The notes beneath the pieces are model-generated. The model was not told the origin of the DNA. It saw nothing but the letters and a program-made list of their open reading frames with translations, and made no database searches. From Syntrophomonas palmitatica JCM 14374 (GTDB lineage Bacteria > Bacillota > Syntrophomonadia > Syntrophomonadales > Syntrophomonadaceae), in contig NZ_BBCE01000007.1 in the NCBI RefSeq assembly GCF_001311885.1, positions 58,974 through 122,973 of the forward strand: DNA of 64,000 nucleotides, given 5' to 3'. This document shows, one piece after another, positions 1 to 11,600 of the stretch. Within the stretch, counting starts at the first letter, position 1; each line of letters opens with the position of its first letter. Both the position numbers and the translations under genes were made by a program.

Positions 1-278
1 AGGGCAGATCCGGCAGGCACTCTGACTTGATCGGCCCCGTCAAGCAAAATTGAGCCCAGAGCTCGCATTTCCTTTTTCAATAAGCCCTGGGCAGTGGTTT
101 CCAATTCTGATTTTAAGGAGTTGCTGCAGACCAGTTCGGCCAGATTAGGGGTAGTGTGAACCGGTGTGTTTTTCCCGGGCCGCATCTCCCACAGCATCAC
201 GGGGATACCCTGCCGGGCTATGTGATAAGCAGCTTCACAACCTGCCAGGCCCCCGCCGATAACATTTATTTTCTTCAC
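1..278 (-). CDS. trmFO: TrmFO, tRNA (uracil-54-C5)-methyltransferase, folate/FAD-dependent (N-terminal part)
   Basis: Only the first 92 codons lie in the window; the gene runs off the left edge. TrmFO makes 5-methyluridine at position 54 of the tRNA T loop from methylenetetrahydrofolate and FAD. The start is a GTG at 278-276, and the protein opens with a dinucleotide-binding motif ([12 protein letters not shown]) followed by the TrmFO-typical stretches [13 protein letters not shown] and [14 protein letters not shown]. The GTG lies only one base past the topA stop codon, so the two genes are almost certainly co-transcribed, in the topA-trmFO order common in Firmicutes. Recognition is by these family motifs; the C-terminal half cannot be judged. 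Confidence 0.93.
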   Translation of the reverse strand, partial: MKKINVIGGGLAGCEAAYHIARQGIPVMLWEMRPGKNTPVHTTPNLAELVCSNSLKSELETTAQGLLKKEMRALGSILLDGADQVRVPAGSA

Positions 279-279
279 T

Positions 280-2352
280 TCAGGCCCTCGCTTCGGTTAC
301 ATATTTACACTGTGAATTCTGACAGACGAGTTTTCCTTCCAGGGAACGCTGGTTCTTTTCCACCAGAGGTTCTCCGCATACCGGGCATTTTTGTCCTGTG
401 GGTTTATTCCAGGAACGGAATTCGCAGGCCGGATAATTGGCACAACCGTAAAATCTTTTCCCTTTCTTGCTCTTCAGGGCTAATATTTCCCCGCCGCATT
501 CGGGGCACTTAACCCCAACTTCTTCATTCATCGATTCGGTGTAACGGCAGTCGGGAAAACCTGAACAAGCCATGAACTTGCCGAAACGGCCATGTTTTAT
601 TAAGAGAGGTTTGCCGCAGTGCGGGCAATCCTTACCGGCTTCTTCACGAGGCAGTTCTACCTTTTCCACCATGGTGCTGGCCTTGGCCAAGTCTGCGGCA
701 AAGGGTTCAAAGAAATCACGCACCACCTTATGCCAGTCAAGTTCGCCTTCTTCAATTTTATCCAGGTTTTCTTCCATATGCGCGGTAAAATCTACTTCCA
801 CAATATTGGGGAAATGGTCCTTTAAGATATCTACTACGATAAAACCCAATTCAGTAGGAACAAACTGGCGGTTTTGCCGTTCAACGTAGTATCTTTTTAA
901 GATGGTATCAATTATGGGAGCATAGGTGCTGGGCCTGCCAATATTGTTTTCTTCCAGCAGCTTAACCAGGCTGGCTTCTGTAAAACGGGGCGGGGGTTGG
1001 GTAAAATGCTGTTCAGCCTGCAGATCGTTTAATGACAATGACTGTCCTTCTTTTAAAGGAGGAATATAATTCTTATTATCTTCTTCCTCTTCTTCAGCAT
1101 AAACCTTTTGGTAACCCGGGAATTTAATTTGCGAAGAACTGGCCCTTAATCCATAAATTCCGGCTTCGATATCAACGGCTATGGTATCATAAACAGCTGC
1201 TGTCATCTGACTGGCCAGGAAACGCTCCCATATGAGACGATACAGCCGATACTGATCCCGGCTCAGATAAGCCTTAATACTATCCGGAGTACGTAATATC
1301 GATGTGGGACGGATAGCCTCATGAGCGTCCTGCGCGGTTTTCTTGCTCTTATACTGGTTGGGGGTTTCCGGAGCATAGAGCTCTCCATAATGAGAACGAA
1401 TAAACTCCAGGGCTTCTTCCTGAGCTACCTGGGCTACGCGTAGAATCGGTTCGCAAATAGGTAATAAGCCCGATAGTACCCTCTTTGCCGATTTCCAGTC
1501 CCTCATAGAGTTCCTGCGCTACTTTCATAGTACGTTTAGAGTAAAAGTTCAGGCGTTTGGCAGCTCCTGCTGCAGTGTGCTGGTGATAAATGGAGGCGCA
1601 GGTTTTCTGCGTTTTTTCTTTTTTTCGATTTTAGAAACCAGCAGATTTGAATCCTGCAAGTCTTTTAATACCTGGTCTTTTTCTTTGGCATTCGTAATAT
1701 TAATTTTATGTTTATCTCGGCTGGTCAAACGGGCAGAAAATGATTTGGCATCGGCAGCTAATACTGCTTCTACGGTCCAGTATTCCTCTGCTTTAAAATC
1801 TTGTATTTCCTTTTCCCGGTCACAAATAAGCCTTACCACAACCGATTGAACTCGGCCTGCGCTCAAACCCTTTCGCACTTTGCTCCAGAGCAATGGGCTT
1901 AAATTGTATCCCACCAGCCGGTCCAATATCCTGCGCGCCTGTTGAGCATTTACACGATCACCATCGACACGGCGGGCCTTCTTAATAGCAGCTTTTACAG
2001 CCTCCTTGGTTATTTCATTAAATTCAATGCGGCATTTGGAATCATCCGCCAGTTTAATTGCGTTTTGCAGGTGCCAGGCAATGGCTTCCCCTTCCCGGTC
2101 AGGGTCAGTAGCCAGTAAAACCCGGTCAGCCTTTTGGGCCTCATCCTTAATTTCCTTCAGCAAGGCCCCTTTACCCCTTATGGTTATATATTGAGGTTCG
2201 AAATTATTATCAACATCGATTCCGAGCTTGCTTTTGGGCAAATCCTTAATATGTCCGACTGAAGCCTTTACTTTATAACCTCGGCCCAAAAATTTGCTCA
2301 GGGTTTTGGCTTTAGCCGCCGACTCAACAATAACCAGGGTATTTTCCGCCAA
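280..2352 (-). CDS. topA: DNA topoisomerase I (type IA), interrupted by two apparent indels
   Basis: Relaxes negative supercoils by single-strand passage. The N-terminal TOPRIM domain shows [14 protein letters not shown] and [13 protein letters not shown]. The C-terminus carries three four-cysteine zinc motifs (CPHC..., CPEC..., CPVC...), the usual layout in Firmicutes. The frame is lost near 1560 (a G missing before CTGCC) and regained near 1448 (one CG missing from ACGCGCG). Between these points a third frame encodes the expected linker and the catalytic-tyrosine motif [10 protein letters not shown]. Restoring three bases gives 691 residues, a normal length, so a working gene with sequence errors is far more likely than a pseudogene. 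It directly precedes trmFO. Confidence 0.95.
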
Positions 2353-2426
2353 AAACTATCACCTCTCTAATAAATACATGGACTTAATGAAAGTCGCCCC
2401 AGATTGACACAGATTATCACAGATTT

Positions 2427-3517
2427 TCATACCCGAATATAATAGTTGCCGACCAGAGACCTTATTATTCCCTGAATCTCCAGGCGCAGTAAAAGAGTGC
2501 TCAATTGGCCGATATTCATGGCTGACAACTGTAATAACTCATCAAAATGAATGGCTTCAGAACCCATGAAATCTACTATTCTTTTTTCTTCTTCATCCTG
2601 CAGTTCAAGATGGCCCTGACTCATATGGTTTTGTCCAGACGATATAATTAAATCAGGGTATTCTTCAATTATATCCTCAATACAGCTAACCAGTTTAGCG
2701 CCCTGCTTAATCAAATTATTGGCACCTTCACTGTTTTTGCTGTTAATTGAACCGGGTACCGCAAATACGTCGCGCCCCTGCTCCAGGCAAAATCAGCCGT
2801 AATAAGAGCCCCGCTTTTTTGCCGGGCTTCTATCACTACTATTCCCCGGCACAAACCGGAAATAATCCGGTTACGCATCGGGAAATGTTTGGGTTCTGGA
2901 CCGCTATTTAAAGGAAATTCGGTCATAACAAGACCTGACATAGTTATTTGTTCAAAAAGATGTTTGTTTTCGGGCGGATAAATAATATTCAGCCCATTAC
3001 CTAAAACAGCTGCAGTTTTTCCGCTTTCCAGAGCGCCAAGATGAGCTTCGCTGTCAATTCCCCGCGCCATTCCGCTTACTATGGTTATGCCATGACCAGC
3101 CAATTCCCTGGCAAATCTGTGGGCCACAGTTCTTCCGTAGTTACTGGCCTGTCGTGATCCTACAATGCCAATACATGGTTGGGCCGCTGCTTCTATTTGC
3201 CCTTGACAATAGAATATATAAGGAGGATTGGAAATATTCCTTAGCTGGGCGGGATATTCGCTGTCCTGCCAGGATACTGCTCTTATTCCCCGGGATAATA
3301 TACTCTCCAGATATTGCAGGGGATCGACTCTTTTTCTTAGTTCAATAATATCCCGAACTATTTCGGCGCTAAGCGGCGCAGCATTTAACCGTTCCGTGGG
3401 GGCGTTCCAACATGCTGCGAAACTGCCAAAATTCTCAGCAATAGTCCATAGGGTTTTATTTCCTATCCCTTTGATGGAGTGCAAGACAGCCAAAGCAGCT
3501 GTTTCTTTAGGCTCCAT
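2427..3517 (-). CDS. dprA: DprA/Smf DNA-processing protein, one apparent frameshift
   Basis: DprA binds single-stranded DNA and loads RecA during uptake or recombination of foreign DNA. The Rossmann-like core is clear (GIVGSRQASNYGRT, IVSGMARGIDSEAH, GNGLNIIYPPENKHL), with an N-terminal helix-hairpin-helix region and a C-terminal winged-helix part. The frame breaks near 2785, where GCCTGGAGC should read GCCCTGGAGC to give the family motif DFALEQGRDVFAVPG. With one C restored the protein has 363 residues. I place the start at the ATG at 3517, preceded by GAGG, rather than at the upstream TTG at 3538. It lies just upstream of topA in the usual dprA-topA order. Confidence 0.93.
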
Positions 3518-3714
3518 GCTTTTGTTCCTCTTTCTCAACTATTATTCGGTAAACTGAATAACCGAATTGAAGTCTAAAGGTATAGATAACACAAAAGATT
3601 TTATTCTGCAATAGATTTTTTGTTACCGATACCATTGTTTCATATTTTTTACTTTTATTTGTTGAAACAAATAACATTAATTTCTAATCTAAGCTGCATA
3701 AACAGAGGGAAAAA

Positions 3715-3720
3715 TATAAT
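3715..3720 (+). promoter_or_regulatory. Candidate -10 box for the two small ORFs
   Basis: A perfect TATAAT lies 42 bases before the ATG of the first small ORF. No convincing -35 hexamer stands 16-18 bases upstream. The rest of the 3540-3760 interval is AT-rich and shows nothing else I can name. Confidence 0.3.
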
Positions 3721-3762
3721 GCACCTGAAGGCAAAAATAAATTTTATGAAAGGAGTGCAGAC

Positions 3763-3948
3763 ATGATTTTAGATTTTATGGATCGAAGAAATTCATTTGC
3801 CAAAAAACTCATGAATAGTGACCGTGTTGATCCTGGTACTTTTAGTTTTCTCGAGCCCGGATGGTGGGCATTACACGCAGCTACCATAGCTGGCGTTTAT
3901 GCGTTAGGCAGTATGATAGCCCATTCCGAACACAGGCATCATCATTAA
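3763..3948 (+). CDS. Small protein with hydrophobic segment and His-rich tail
   Basis: 61 codons starting at an ATG preceded by a strong ribosome-binding site (GAAAGGAG, 7-bp spacing). The N-terminal half is charged (MDRRNSFAKKLM...). Residues about 33-52 are hydrophobic (WWALHAATIAGVYALGSM), and the C-terminus ends HSEHRHHH, which could bind a metal ion. No family is recognised. A second small ORF with its own GGAGG follows after 15 bases, and a strong terminator after that, so the pair looks like a genuine short operon. Function unknown. Confidence 0.6.
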   Translation: MILDFMDRRNSFAKKLMNSDRVDPGTFSFLEPGWWALHAATIAGVYALGSMIAHSEHRHHH

Positions 3949-3963
3949 TTACGGAGGACTTTG

Positions 3964-4140
3964 ATGCGAGTTTACAGCGAAGAACCATTAAATAAACTTA
4001 ACCGCAGGCTCAGATTATCTTCAAATATAGAAGACCTTGAGCCGGAAGATGCTTATGAGGAATTATGGCTGCCTGCAGGTGATGATAAAGAAAACGATAT
4101 TCAGAATCTACTGCGTCAAAATAGGATCAGAACCTACTGA
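3964..4140 (+). CDS. Small charged hypothetical protein
   Basis: 58 codons beginning at an ATG with ACGGAGG just upstream. The product is highly charged and rich in Glu, Asp, Arg and Asn (starts MRVYSEEPLNKLNRRL, ends NLLRQNRIRTY), with no membrane segment or known motif. It sits 15 bases after the His-tailed small ORF and immediately before a rho-independent terminator, which supports real expression as the second gene of a two-gene unit. No function can be assigned. Confidence 0.5.
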   Translation: MRVYSEEPLNKLNRRLRLSSNIEDLEPEDAYEELWLPAGDDKENDIQNLLRQNRIRTY

Positions 4141-4144
4141 TTAA

Positions 4145-4190
4145 CCGGGGATTGGCAGATGTCAATCCCCGGCTCAATTTTTAATTTTTT
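4145..4190 (+). terminator. Rho-independent terminator after the small ORF pair
   Basis: A perfect 10-bp stem, CCGGGGATTG pairing with CAATCCCCGG at 4163-4172, has an 8-base loop and is followed by CTCAATTTTTAATTTTTT. The T-rich tract is on the plus strand, so it ends the two small genes. Confidence 0.88.
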
Positions 4191-5548
4191 AATAATCCTG
4201 CGGCCAAATACATCATGAACCTGACCGCCATTGCTGCTGGAGGTTTTTCAACGGTTATGCCCGCCTGCCAGCATAATCCCTGGTCAAAACGTTTCCGATC
4301 TTTACGCAGTATTTGCAGAGAAGAACGAAATGTTTTTTGATCATAATCTGTATCAATTTCCCAAAAATCAATTAAATAACGACCGTTTTGTTCATTATTA
4401 GGTTCTTGATCATATACTGCAGGAATATAATCGGTGATAATCAATTCAATCTGGTATTTTCCTGCCGCAGGATGGTACTGGCAGCTTGTTTTCATTTCAA
4501 TTCCGGGCATGCCCTCTTCGCAGCTGCTGGCAATGGTGTCCCACCTAAACGGTTTGGCTCCCGCCTGCAGAAGTCGATATAGTGTTGTGGAGGCCGCAAT
4601 AGAACTGATATCGCAAGCCAGCCACTTACGGTCCATTTCCTCACAAACCTGTGGCACTGTGCCTGAACCGCAATAAAAATCCGCTACAAGATCTCCGGGA
4701 TTAGACGCAGCCGCAATTAACCTCTTAATCAGGGCTGCTGGTTTCTGGGTGGGAAATTTAAGGTTTTCATAGGCAGTGGGGCTTAAAATCTTATTAATAT
4801 CTGTCCACCAGTCCTGCAGTAGGGCCCCTTCTTCATGCAGTTTGTATTTGTCACCTTTAACCCTGGTTAATCCACGCTGCAAGGTGCCGGTGCTGTAGCT
4901 TCGGTATTGGGGATTAAATGTATAATTGCGCCCGCGCCCGTACCAGAGGATAATATCATGTTTGCGATGAAAATGCTTGCGGCTGCCCGAGCCCCCGCCA
5001 TAACACCAGACAATTTCGTTTATAAAATGTTCGGGCCCGAATATTTCGTCCATTAGCACCTTTACATAATGACCGGCATGCCAGTCCAAGTGAACAAAAA
5101 TACTGCCTTTGTCAGAAAGAAATTCTCGCATTCTTACCAGGCGCGGGAAAAGATTATGCAAATAACCCCGTAAATCACTGCGGCTGCTATCGTCAAATAC
5201 TGGCCGGGCCAGCCATTGATTCTGATTTTTTCCTTGAAGCATAACCCTGGAGAGATACTGGTTAGATGAATAATACGGCGGGTCAATATATATTAAATCG
5301 ATTTTGCCTGCATATGATTCGCGTTCTAACAAATCCAAAACGTCCAAATTATCAGCTTCCATAAACCTGTTTTCAGATAAATCCACCGACACAGAATTAT
5401 TTATTACCGGCAAAAACAGGCCGCCGCTGTCGTACTGCACATTGGGGAAGACATGAGATGGCTCCAAGATTAAGCCGCTTTTTTTCTGCGATTGGCAGTG
5501 CTTATCCTTCCATATGAGTTTAACGCTGTCATCAGGCAGTTCAGCCAT
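4181..5548 (-). CDS. Site-specific DNA methyltransferase (N4/N6, beta class), orphan
   Basis: Transfers a methyl group from S-adenosylmethionine to adenine N6 or cytosine N4. The catalytic motif IV, DPPY, is at residues 89-92, and the SAM-binding motif I, FYCGSGT, comes later at about residue 290 after PTQKPAALIKRL. This order is that of the beta class (Pfam N6_N4_Mtase, also seen in type III Mod subunits). The length, 455 residues, is typical. The start ATG has AGGGGAG upstream. No restriction endonuclease or specificity gene adjoins it: the neighbours are two small ORFs and the SLH gene. It therefore looks solitary, perhaps regulatory or the remnant of a restriction system. The recognition sequence cannot be predicted. 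Confidence 0.88.
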   Translation of the reverse strand: MAELPDDSVKLIWKDKHCQSQKKSGLILEPSHVFPNVQYDSGGLFLPVINNSVSVDLSENRFMEADNLDVLDLLERESYAGKIDLIYIDPPYYSSNQYLSRVMLQGKNQNQWLARPVFDDSSRSDLRGYLHNLFPRLVRMREFLSDKGSIFVHLDWHAGHYVKVLMDEIFGPEHFINEIVWCYGGGSGSRKHFHRKHDIILWYGRGRNYTFNPQYRSYSTGTLQRGLTRVKGDKYKLHEEGALLQDWWTDINKILSPTAYENLKFPTQKPAALIKRLIAAASNPGDLVADFYCGSGTVPQVCEEMDRKWLACDISSIAASTTLYRLLQAGAKPFRWDTIASSCEEGMPGIEMKTSCQYHPAAGKYQIELIITDYIPAVYDQEPNNEQNGRYLIDFWEIDTDYDQKTFRSSLQILRKDRKRFDQGLCWQAGITVEKPPAAMAVRFMMYLAAGLLKN

Positions 5549-5590
5549 TTTTTCTCCCCTTTTAACCCTGGTATCTCAAATCATTCTAAC

Positions 5591-5615
5591 ACAAAAAGCC
5601 CTGGTAACCCAGGGC
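5591..5615 (-). terminator. Terminator of the SLH-domain protein gene
   Basis: Read on the minus strand, GCCCTGG-GTTA-CCAGGGC forms a perfect 7-bp stem followed by TTTTTGTG. It lies 45 bases after the SLH gene stop, in the correct direction. Confidence 0.85.
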
Positions 5616-5659
5616 CTCTCGGGCTGATGACAAAATTGAATCTCAGAACGCTGATGCAC

Positions 5660-8600
5660 TTAAATACCGAGAACCCTCAGCATCCTGACCAGCATTGCCG
5701 CTGATTCCGCACGCGTAACATAATCAGAAGCAGCGAAAATGTTTCCCGGCTTTCCGGCAACAATACCCAAATCAGCCGCAGCCGCCACGGAACCCTTGGC
5801 CCACAAAGGTATGGATTCACCATCCGCAAAATTTATTGACCCGCTTGTTGTACTTTTATCTTTTTTGTTTAGCGCGTTAACTATCATTACCGCGATCTCA
5901 GCCCGGCTGATTTTTTGCTCGCTTCTGAAGGTATTATCCTCATAACCCTTGATAACGCCTTTCTCTGCTGCAGCAGCGACATAGCTTCTGGCCCAAGCAG
6001 GCACCTGTGAGGAGTCCTTAAAGCTCAGATTATCAGAATCAGTGTTCCAACCCATGGTTGTAACCAGCAGCCTGGCAAATTCTGCTCTGCTTATTCTGTT
6101 ATCCGGCCTGAAGGTGTGGTCAGGATAACCGCCGGTAACTTTCATCCCCGCCAGGTGTAAAATATCAGCTTTGGCCCAGTGATTATTAATATCAGTGAAA
6201 ACCGGTAATTTACTGTCAGCCAGCACCGCAAATTTGGTGAAATGGGTTACAGGAGCTGTAACCAGCCCGTTCACTACATCAACCTTGCTGTCCAATACAA
6301 TCCACTGGTTTCTCAATGTATGCCAGTAGTAGAGGCTTATTTGGTCAGCACTCATTTTTTTTAATATATCTCGATTATATTGTATGGTTAAGGAAATCGG
6401 TTTCACCAGTGACGCATTTTCAATATTTATATCAAATACCTTGCTGCCGGCTACTAATTCTCCTAATGGAGGTACGGAATCCGCGTTTAACTCAACGATT
6501 TTTACCTGGCCTTCATTACTAAGGGAATCGGCGGGAAAGACCAGAGAAACTGATCCATCTTTATTTTTGACCGTACCGCCTAGCACAGTAATTTTTTGAC
6601 CGGCAGGCTGGTCAGCCTGCAGAACCGGAACAGGGCTGTTGGCATTGCCGCTATCGCTTGCAGAACTGCCGTTTGGGAAATTGCCACTGGTAATAAACGA
6701 TATCGTATATTCTTTGTCCAGGGCCACACCCGCATAGCTTTTCGCTAATGTGGTCAAGGTCAACGTGTAAGTCGTATTGGCCAAATAAACACCGCTGACG
6801 GGGCATCCCTCAAAAGTCCTGGCTAGTTCATTTTCCGAATTCAGTGGCGTGAGATTAATTCCCTTCACTCCATTTGCGGTTAAAGATACCGCGGCTTTTA
6901 CTGTATCTATCATCATGGGTTTGCTGAATTCAATCCGGCATTTTTTAGATGTCTGGTCAAAAGATAGGGCCGCTGTGGGCAGGGCTTTGGAAACCATAGA
7001 TATGTTCACGCCAAGCTGAGGCGGAGGTACGGGGAGCCATTCACTTTGGGCAGCTTCATAACCCGCCTTTGTCAAGCGCACCTGCCACCACCCTGCCGGT
7101 ACATCCCATTGATACCAGCCGGAATCCAAAGTGTTCTGGGGGTTAAGTTGTCCATAATCAACCGCATCTGACCAGAGACGGGCATTTTCCCCGCTGATGT
7201 CATCAGCCCGCCATAACTCGGCTCGCGCTGCCGCTACAGGGTTTGTCTTCATGCCCTCGTAAGCATAACCACTGGGATCAATCACGAAAGCAGGATTGGT
7301 TTGAGCCGGACTGTTATAAACATTTCCGCACATCAGATAGAATTTTTTAGCCCAGGCATTGTTTAGTTCAGTGAATTGTTGTGCTGACTGGCGGAAATTG
7401 TCAAGCTGGTTGTCGCCCACAATGCAGTTGTAAAGCGTGCCGGTTAGGGCCAGTCCTCCAGTTAATGTCGCAGCTACCAGATTAACCCCCGGAGTCATGG
7501 CTCCAAGTCCTAACACAGTGCCAATTGCCGGGGTGGCAGCAGCCCCAATCGAGCCTGCTTGAAGGGAATTATAGATGCTATACTGATGCAAAAATTTCTG
7601 CAGTTCCTCATTACGAGTTTGCATGTTCTGTAACAGGTTGTCAAAATCTACTCGTTCCTTATCGGTAAGCATTGCATAACAAAGTGTTCCCGTACCGGTT
7701 TTCCTGTTTTTCATGGCTTCCATGGTCTCAATCTGCAGTTTCATATATTGGTTAAGCTCCTGTATAGTCATACCGGCCGTGACTGTTTGCAGTATTGTTC
7801 CTGGAATATTGGCGCTGGCGGTCCATTCAGCCTCGGCCAAGCCAGCAACGGTATCGGCAGTCGTTTGTACAGTATATTGCACTGTTTCAGTAAAGTTCGC
7901 TTCGCTATCGGATTGACTTCCGAAGCTGTTTGGCCAGTTAGCGCCTGCACCCACCATATCGCTGTCTGCTATGGGGCTGTTGTGAGCCGCGAAATCATCC
8001 GGCAGATCTTCCGGCGCCACTGCTTCCCAGCCGTTTTTAATACCGTTAAACTTGTAGTACTGGTTCTGGTAACTCCCGTCAGGTTGCTTGGCCGGCGCCT
8101 GGTAATAAAGGGTTTCCCCCCAGGCTCCAGCCGATTGACCTGTATAGGAGAAATGATGACCGCCCTGCGGAGGATAATAAATGTTGTTTTCTCCTCCCAG
8201 GTTATAATATATGCCTCCGTCTGCAGCTGGAATCGTCGTACCGCTGACGCCGCGCAGCCCTGCGGCCTTTTGCGCCGGAAAAACAAACCAGGCCGTGGCT
8301 ATATTTAACTTACTGTCGGCGGGCAGGGAAGAAAGACGGTCATTGGCGATGAAATCTTTTATTTCTTCACCATTTACAGTTTCCTTTATATATATACTCC
8401 CGCCCCCTTCCGCGGCCAGCTTGTGGAAGCCCTTCTGCACCAGCCTTTCTTCGGTGACACCGCCGGGTTGGCTGATAAGAGGCGGCGTACCTAGATCAAA
8501 CGTATAGGTTATTTTACTCTGCGCTGTGTCCGCCAGTGTAATGTCGGCTTTAAAGCCGCTCGTTCCCATCCGGGTAATGTTGACACCGCCATTTTTTATC

Positions 8601-11600
8601 TCAGGGGGCAGAGATTCCAAATATGCTTCTTGCGTTGTCCCCATGTACTGGTAGGGATTGCTGAAATAATTAGCCGGCAGCGGTTTCATCTCTATAGGTT
8701 CAGCTATATAGTTATTAAGGGTGAATTGGACGGATACCGGTCCTGGATTGAATTCATTAAGATGCCCGTTGAAGTTCCCGGTCAGCCATTGCTTTCTGGC
8801 TGCATCATAAAAAGCAGGCACGATCATGGGCTGGCCTCCGGAATTATAGGCGTCGCCGTTAGCGATAACCACCCACATCTTGTTAATTTTGGAATCGTCG
8901 CTGCTTTCCACCGCAAAACTCATATTATCTCCCAGGAAGTGACAAGCCAGTCAGGCCGGTTAGGTCCAATCAATTCAACAGGATTACACCCTGGGGACTG
9001 GTACAATAGCCTGGTTATTTTGGGCAAAAGGGGCTGATAGACGATTTCCAAAACCGGCGAGGATTGTTTTTCAGCACCGCTCCCGGTTTGTGCCGTTAGA
9101 TAATGTATGGAGCCGGGTGCAGGATTGCTTAGAACAAGCATCATTTCAAAACTGCCGGCTTTATTAGCATTTATCTCGCCGAGTTTAGTATCACCATCGT
9201 AAAATGCAACCAGGGCCTGGGGAATAGCCGTACCCCGTACAAGTAATTCTCCGGTGCTGGTTGCGGAGGGACCGGAGAGGCTGATTTGCGGAGCAGCAAT
9301 TTCTGCAGTCCCTATATTTTCCGCGGTATCAACTCCGCTCCCCACTATACAATATTGCAAACTAGCTGCAAGCTTTCCATGGGCATTTGGACTTACTTTA
9401 ACGGTAAAAACAAATGAATCAAGATTATACCAGGGGTAATGGTTGGTCTCAATAGCTAGCTGTTTATGAGCAGCATCATACTGGTAACCAATGGCAAAGC
9501 TTCTTTCCTGGGTGTTGTATACCCCGCAATCACTGGTAAAGTCTACTCCGTCGGGCAGGCTCACCAAGATTTTACGGGTATTTACCTGGTAGTCGGGTTT
9601 CAGCTTGTATTTCACCACCAAAGGAGTAAGCGGCAAATTATAGGCAGGTTTTGCATAAATTGTAGTACCGTCGCTGTCTAAAACCGTCCTTTTAGGGCTT
9701 ACAGGTGCTGCAACGGTCAGAGCGGAAATATTGCCGTCAGCAACGTTAATTGAATACTTATTATAATCCACTCCCTCAACCAGTCCGAAACTACTCAGGT
9801 TATCAAGAAACCGGGGCAGCAATGAACTTGCTTCCTTACACATAACTATCACGTCATGGCGACCATTCTCCAATTCCCCGGTTTTTTACCATATGTAAAT
9901 ACCTGACCGGGCTTTAATTCAAAAACCGGTTCATTATCAGTCTGGTAAATCCGGCCTACCAGATTTTCACCTTGACTCGCTGCAGGGTTGTCAGCGGCCA
10001 TGATGACTGCAAAACCTTTTTCCACATCCACAAATTCCACTTTGTTTTCTATGCCGTAATCTGCACCTATGGTCAAAGACCTGGTTAGATTCAACATCCC
10101 ATTAGTTTTGGATGGCAGTACCACATTTACAGTATCGCCGCGGGCAACACCCTTCCCCGATCTGAAATAACAGGTTACGCCGTTTCTTTGGTCGGGATAA
10201 AGCTTTATACTGCCTTTTTGAATATAGGGGTCACTATACGGACCATAGCCATTGTCGGGCGCAATCGGAGCCGCCGGCCCCGTCTGGGTAGCAGCACTGT
10301 AACCATAAGATATGTCTATCTTGAAAGCGTAAGGTTCTATTTTAACTGTCCCCATCGCAAAAGCATTGCCTGCCGCATCGGCAGAGGAGTATGAAAAATA
10401 TTCAGTTGCATAATCTTCTTTGCTAATAGCCAGACTGCCGCTGCTGCCCGCCTGGACTACCGTCGCAAAACTGCCGTCGCCGCCCGAATAGAACAAGGCC
10501 AAAATTTTATCCTGGCTGTCCCGTACTTCTATTCTGGCACCAGGCACGGGCTGATTTGTTTCCTTGTCCACTATTTTGCCGCTGATTTTGCAGGTATTCA
10601 GGTATGTAACTTTTAAATCTGCCTCAGAAGTGACAAAAGGATTATCGGCCAGCCGAGCCTCAATAGTCCTGGTAAAGCTGCCCTCGGCAACAGCACTGTC
10701 TTTAATCTGGTCTATATTAAAGCTTCCCGTACCTGCCGCAAGCGATAGGTTGTTCCAAGCATTGCTGCCGGCTATACCGTTAAGTGAAGTAGTTGCGGCA
10801 TTTTTTACCCGTATCTTAACCTGTTTATTCAGATTAAGAGGATTGCCAGCGCTGTCATTAAGTTTTACGGTTACGCAAAGTGGACCGTCCAGCACTTTAC
10901 CTTCGGGATTGACAGTGATAACTGTTTTCGATAACACTAAACTTAAAGTCGAATCTGTAAATGACAATTGTGGGGCGTTTGTCTGACCGCTGTTTTGAGC
11001 AGTGGTCAGCTTTACAACCGGTGTAGTGGTACAAACCGCACCCTGTTCACTGCCTGGATTTACCACATTACATATCTTCAGAGCAACTCCCGTAGCCGGT
11101 ATGGTAACCGCAGCAGTATTATTAAAGATGATTTCTAGGGTGTCAGGTTTGCCGTCTGTATATACACACTGAGGTGAAAGCTCTAAGCCAGTTACGGTAT
11201 CTGTAACACAAACCGCCTGGTTGACGACATGGAACATGGTTCCGGCAGCCTGCAGACTTAATTTGTCCCCGCTCTTAACTGATATGGCTTGGGCAGGTTT
11301 CAGATTAATCGTCCAGTCACTAAGCGCGTTTTTACTGTAAACACTTGCGGTTACGGTGGTTCCAGCCAGGCTGACAACACCCGAACCGCTTCCTCCCTCC
11401 AGGGGGAGCTGAAAACTAATGCTTGCAGTTACAGGATTACCATCCAAATCACTTGATTTGCAGCCGGCATAAACCCAGCCGGGAGAGGTCAGGTTAACGG
11501 TCATGCTGGCTGCAGGTGTTCCTGCCGTCCCGTATGTTGTCCCGCTGTCACTAAACAGGTCTCCCGATAATGTCCCCGCTTTATAAGCACATACAATCTC

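Noticed and set aside
7748..8308. Long plus-strand open frame (186 codons) opposite the SLH gene
   Set aside because: It is antisense to a clearly coding minus-strand protein, has no ribosome-binding site and a low-complexity basic composition typical of a shadow frame.
8910..8935. ATGA overlap with GGGAG upstream, looking like a translationally coupled second gene within the SLH region
   Set aside because: The downstream piece would lack a signal peptide although it carries the SLH anchor, and one base in the adjacent C or G run joins the two frames smoothly. A frameshift is the simpler reading.
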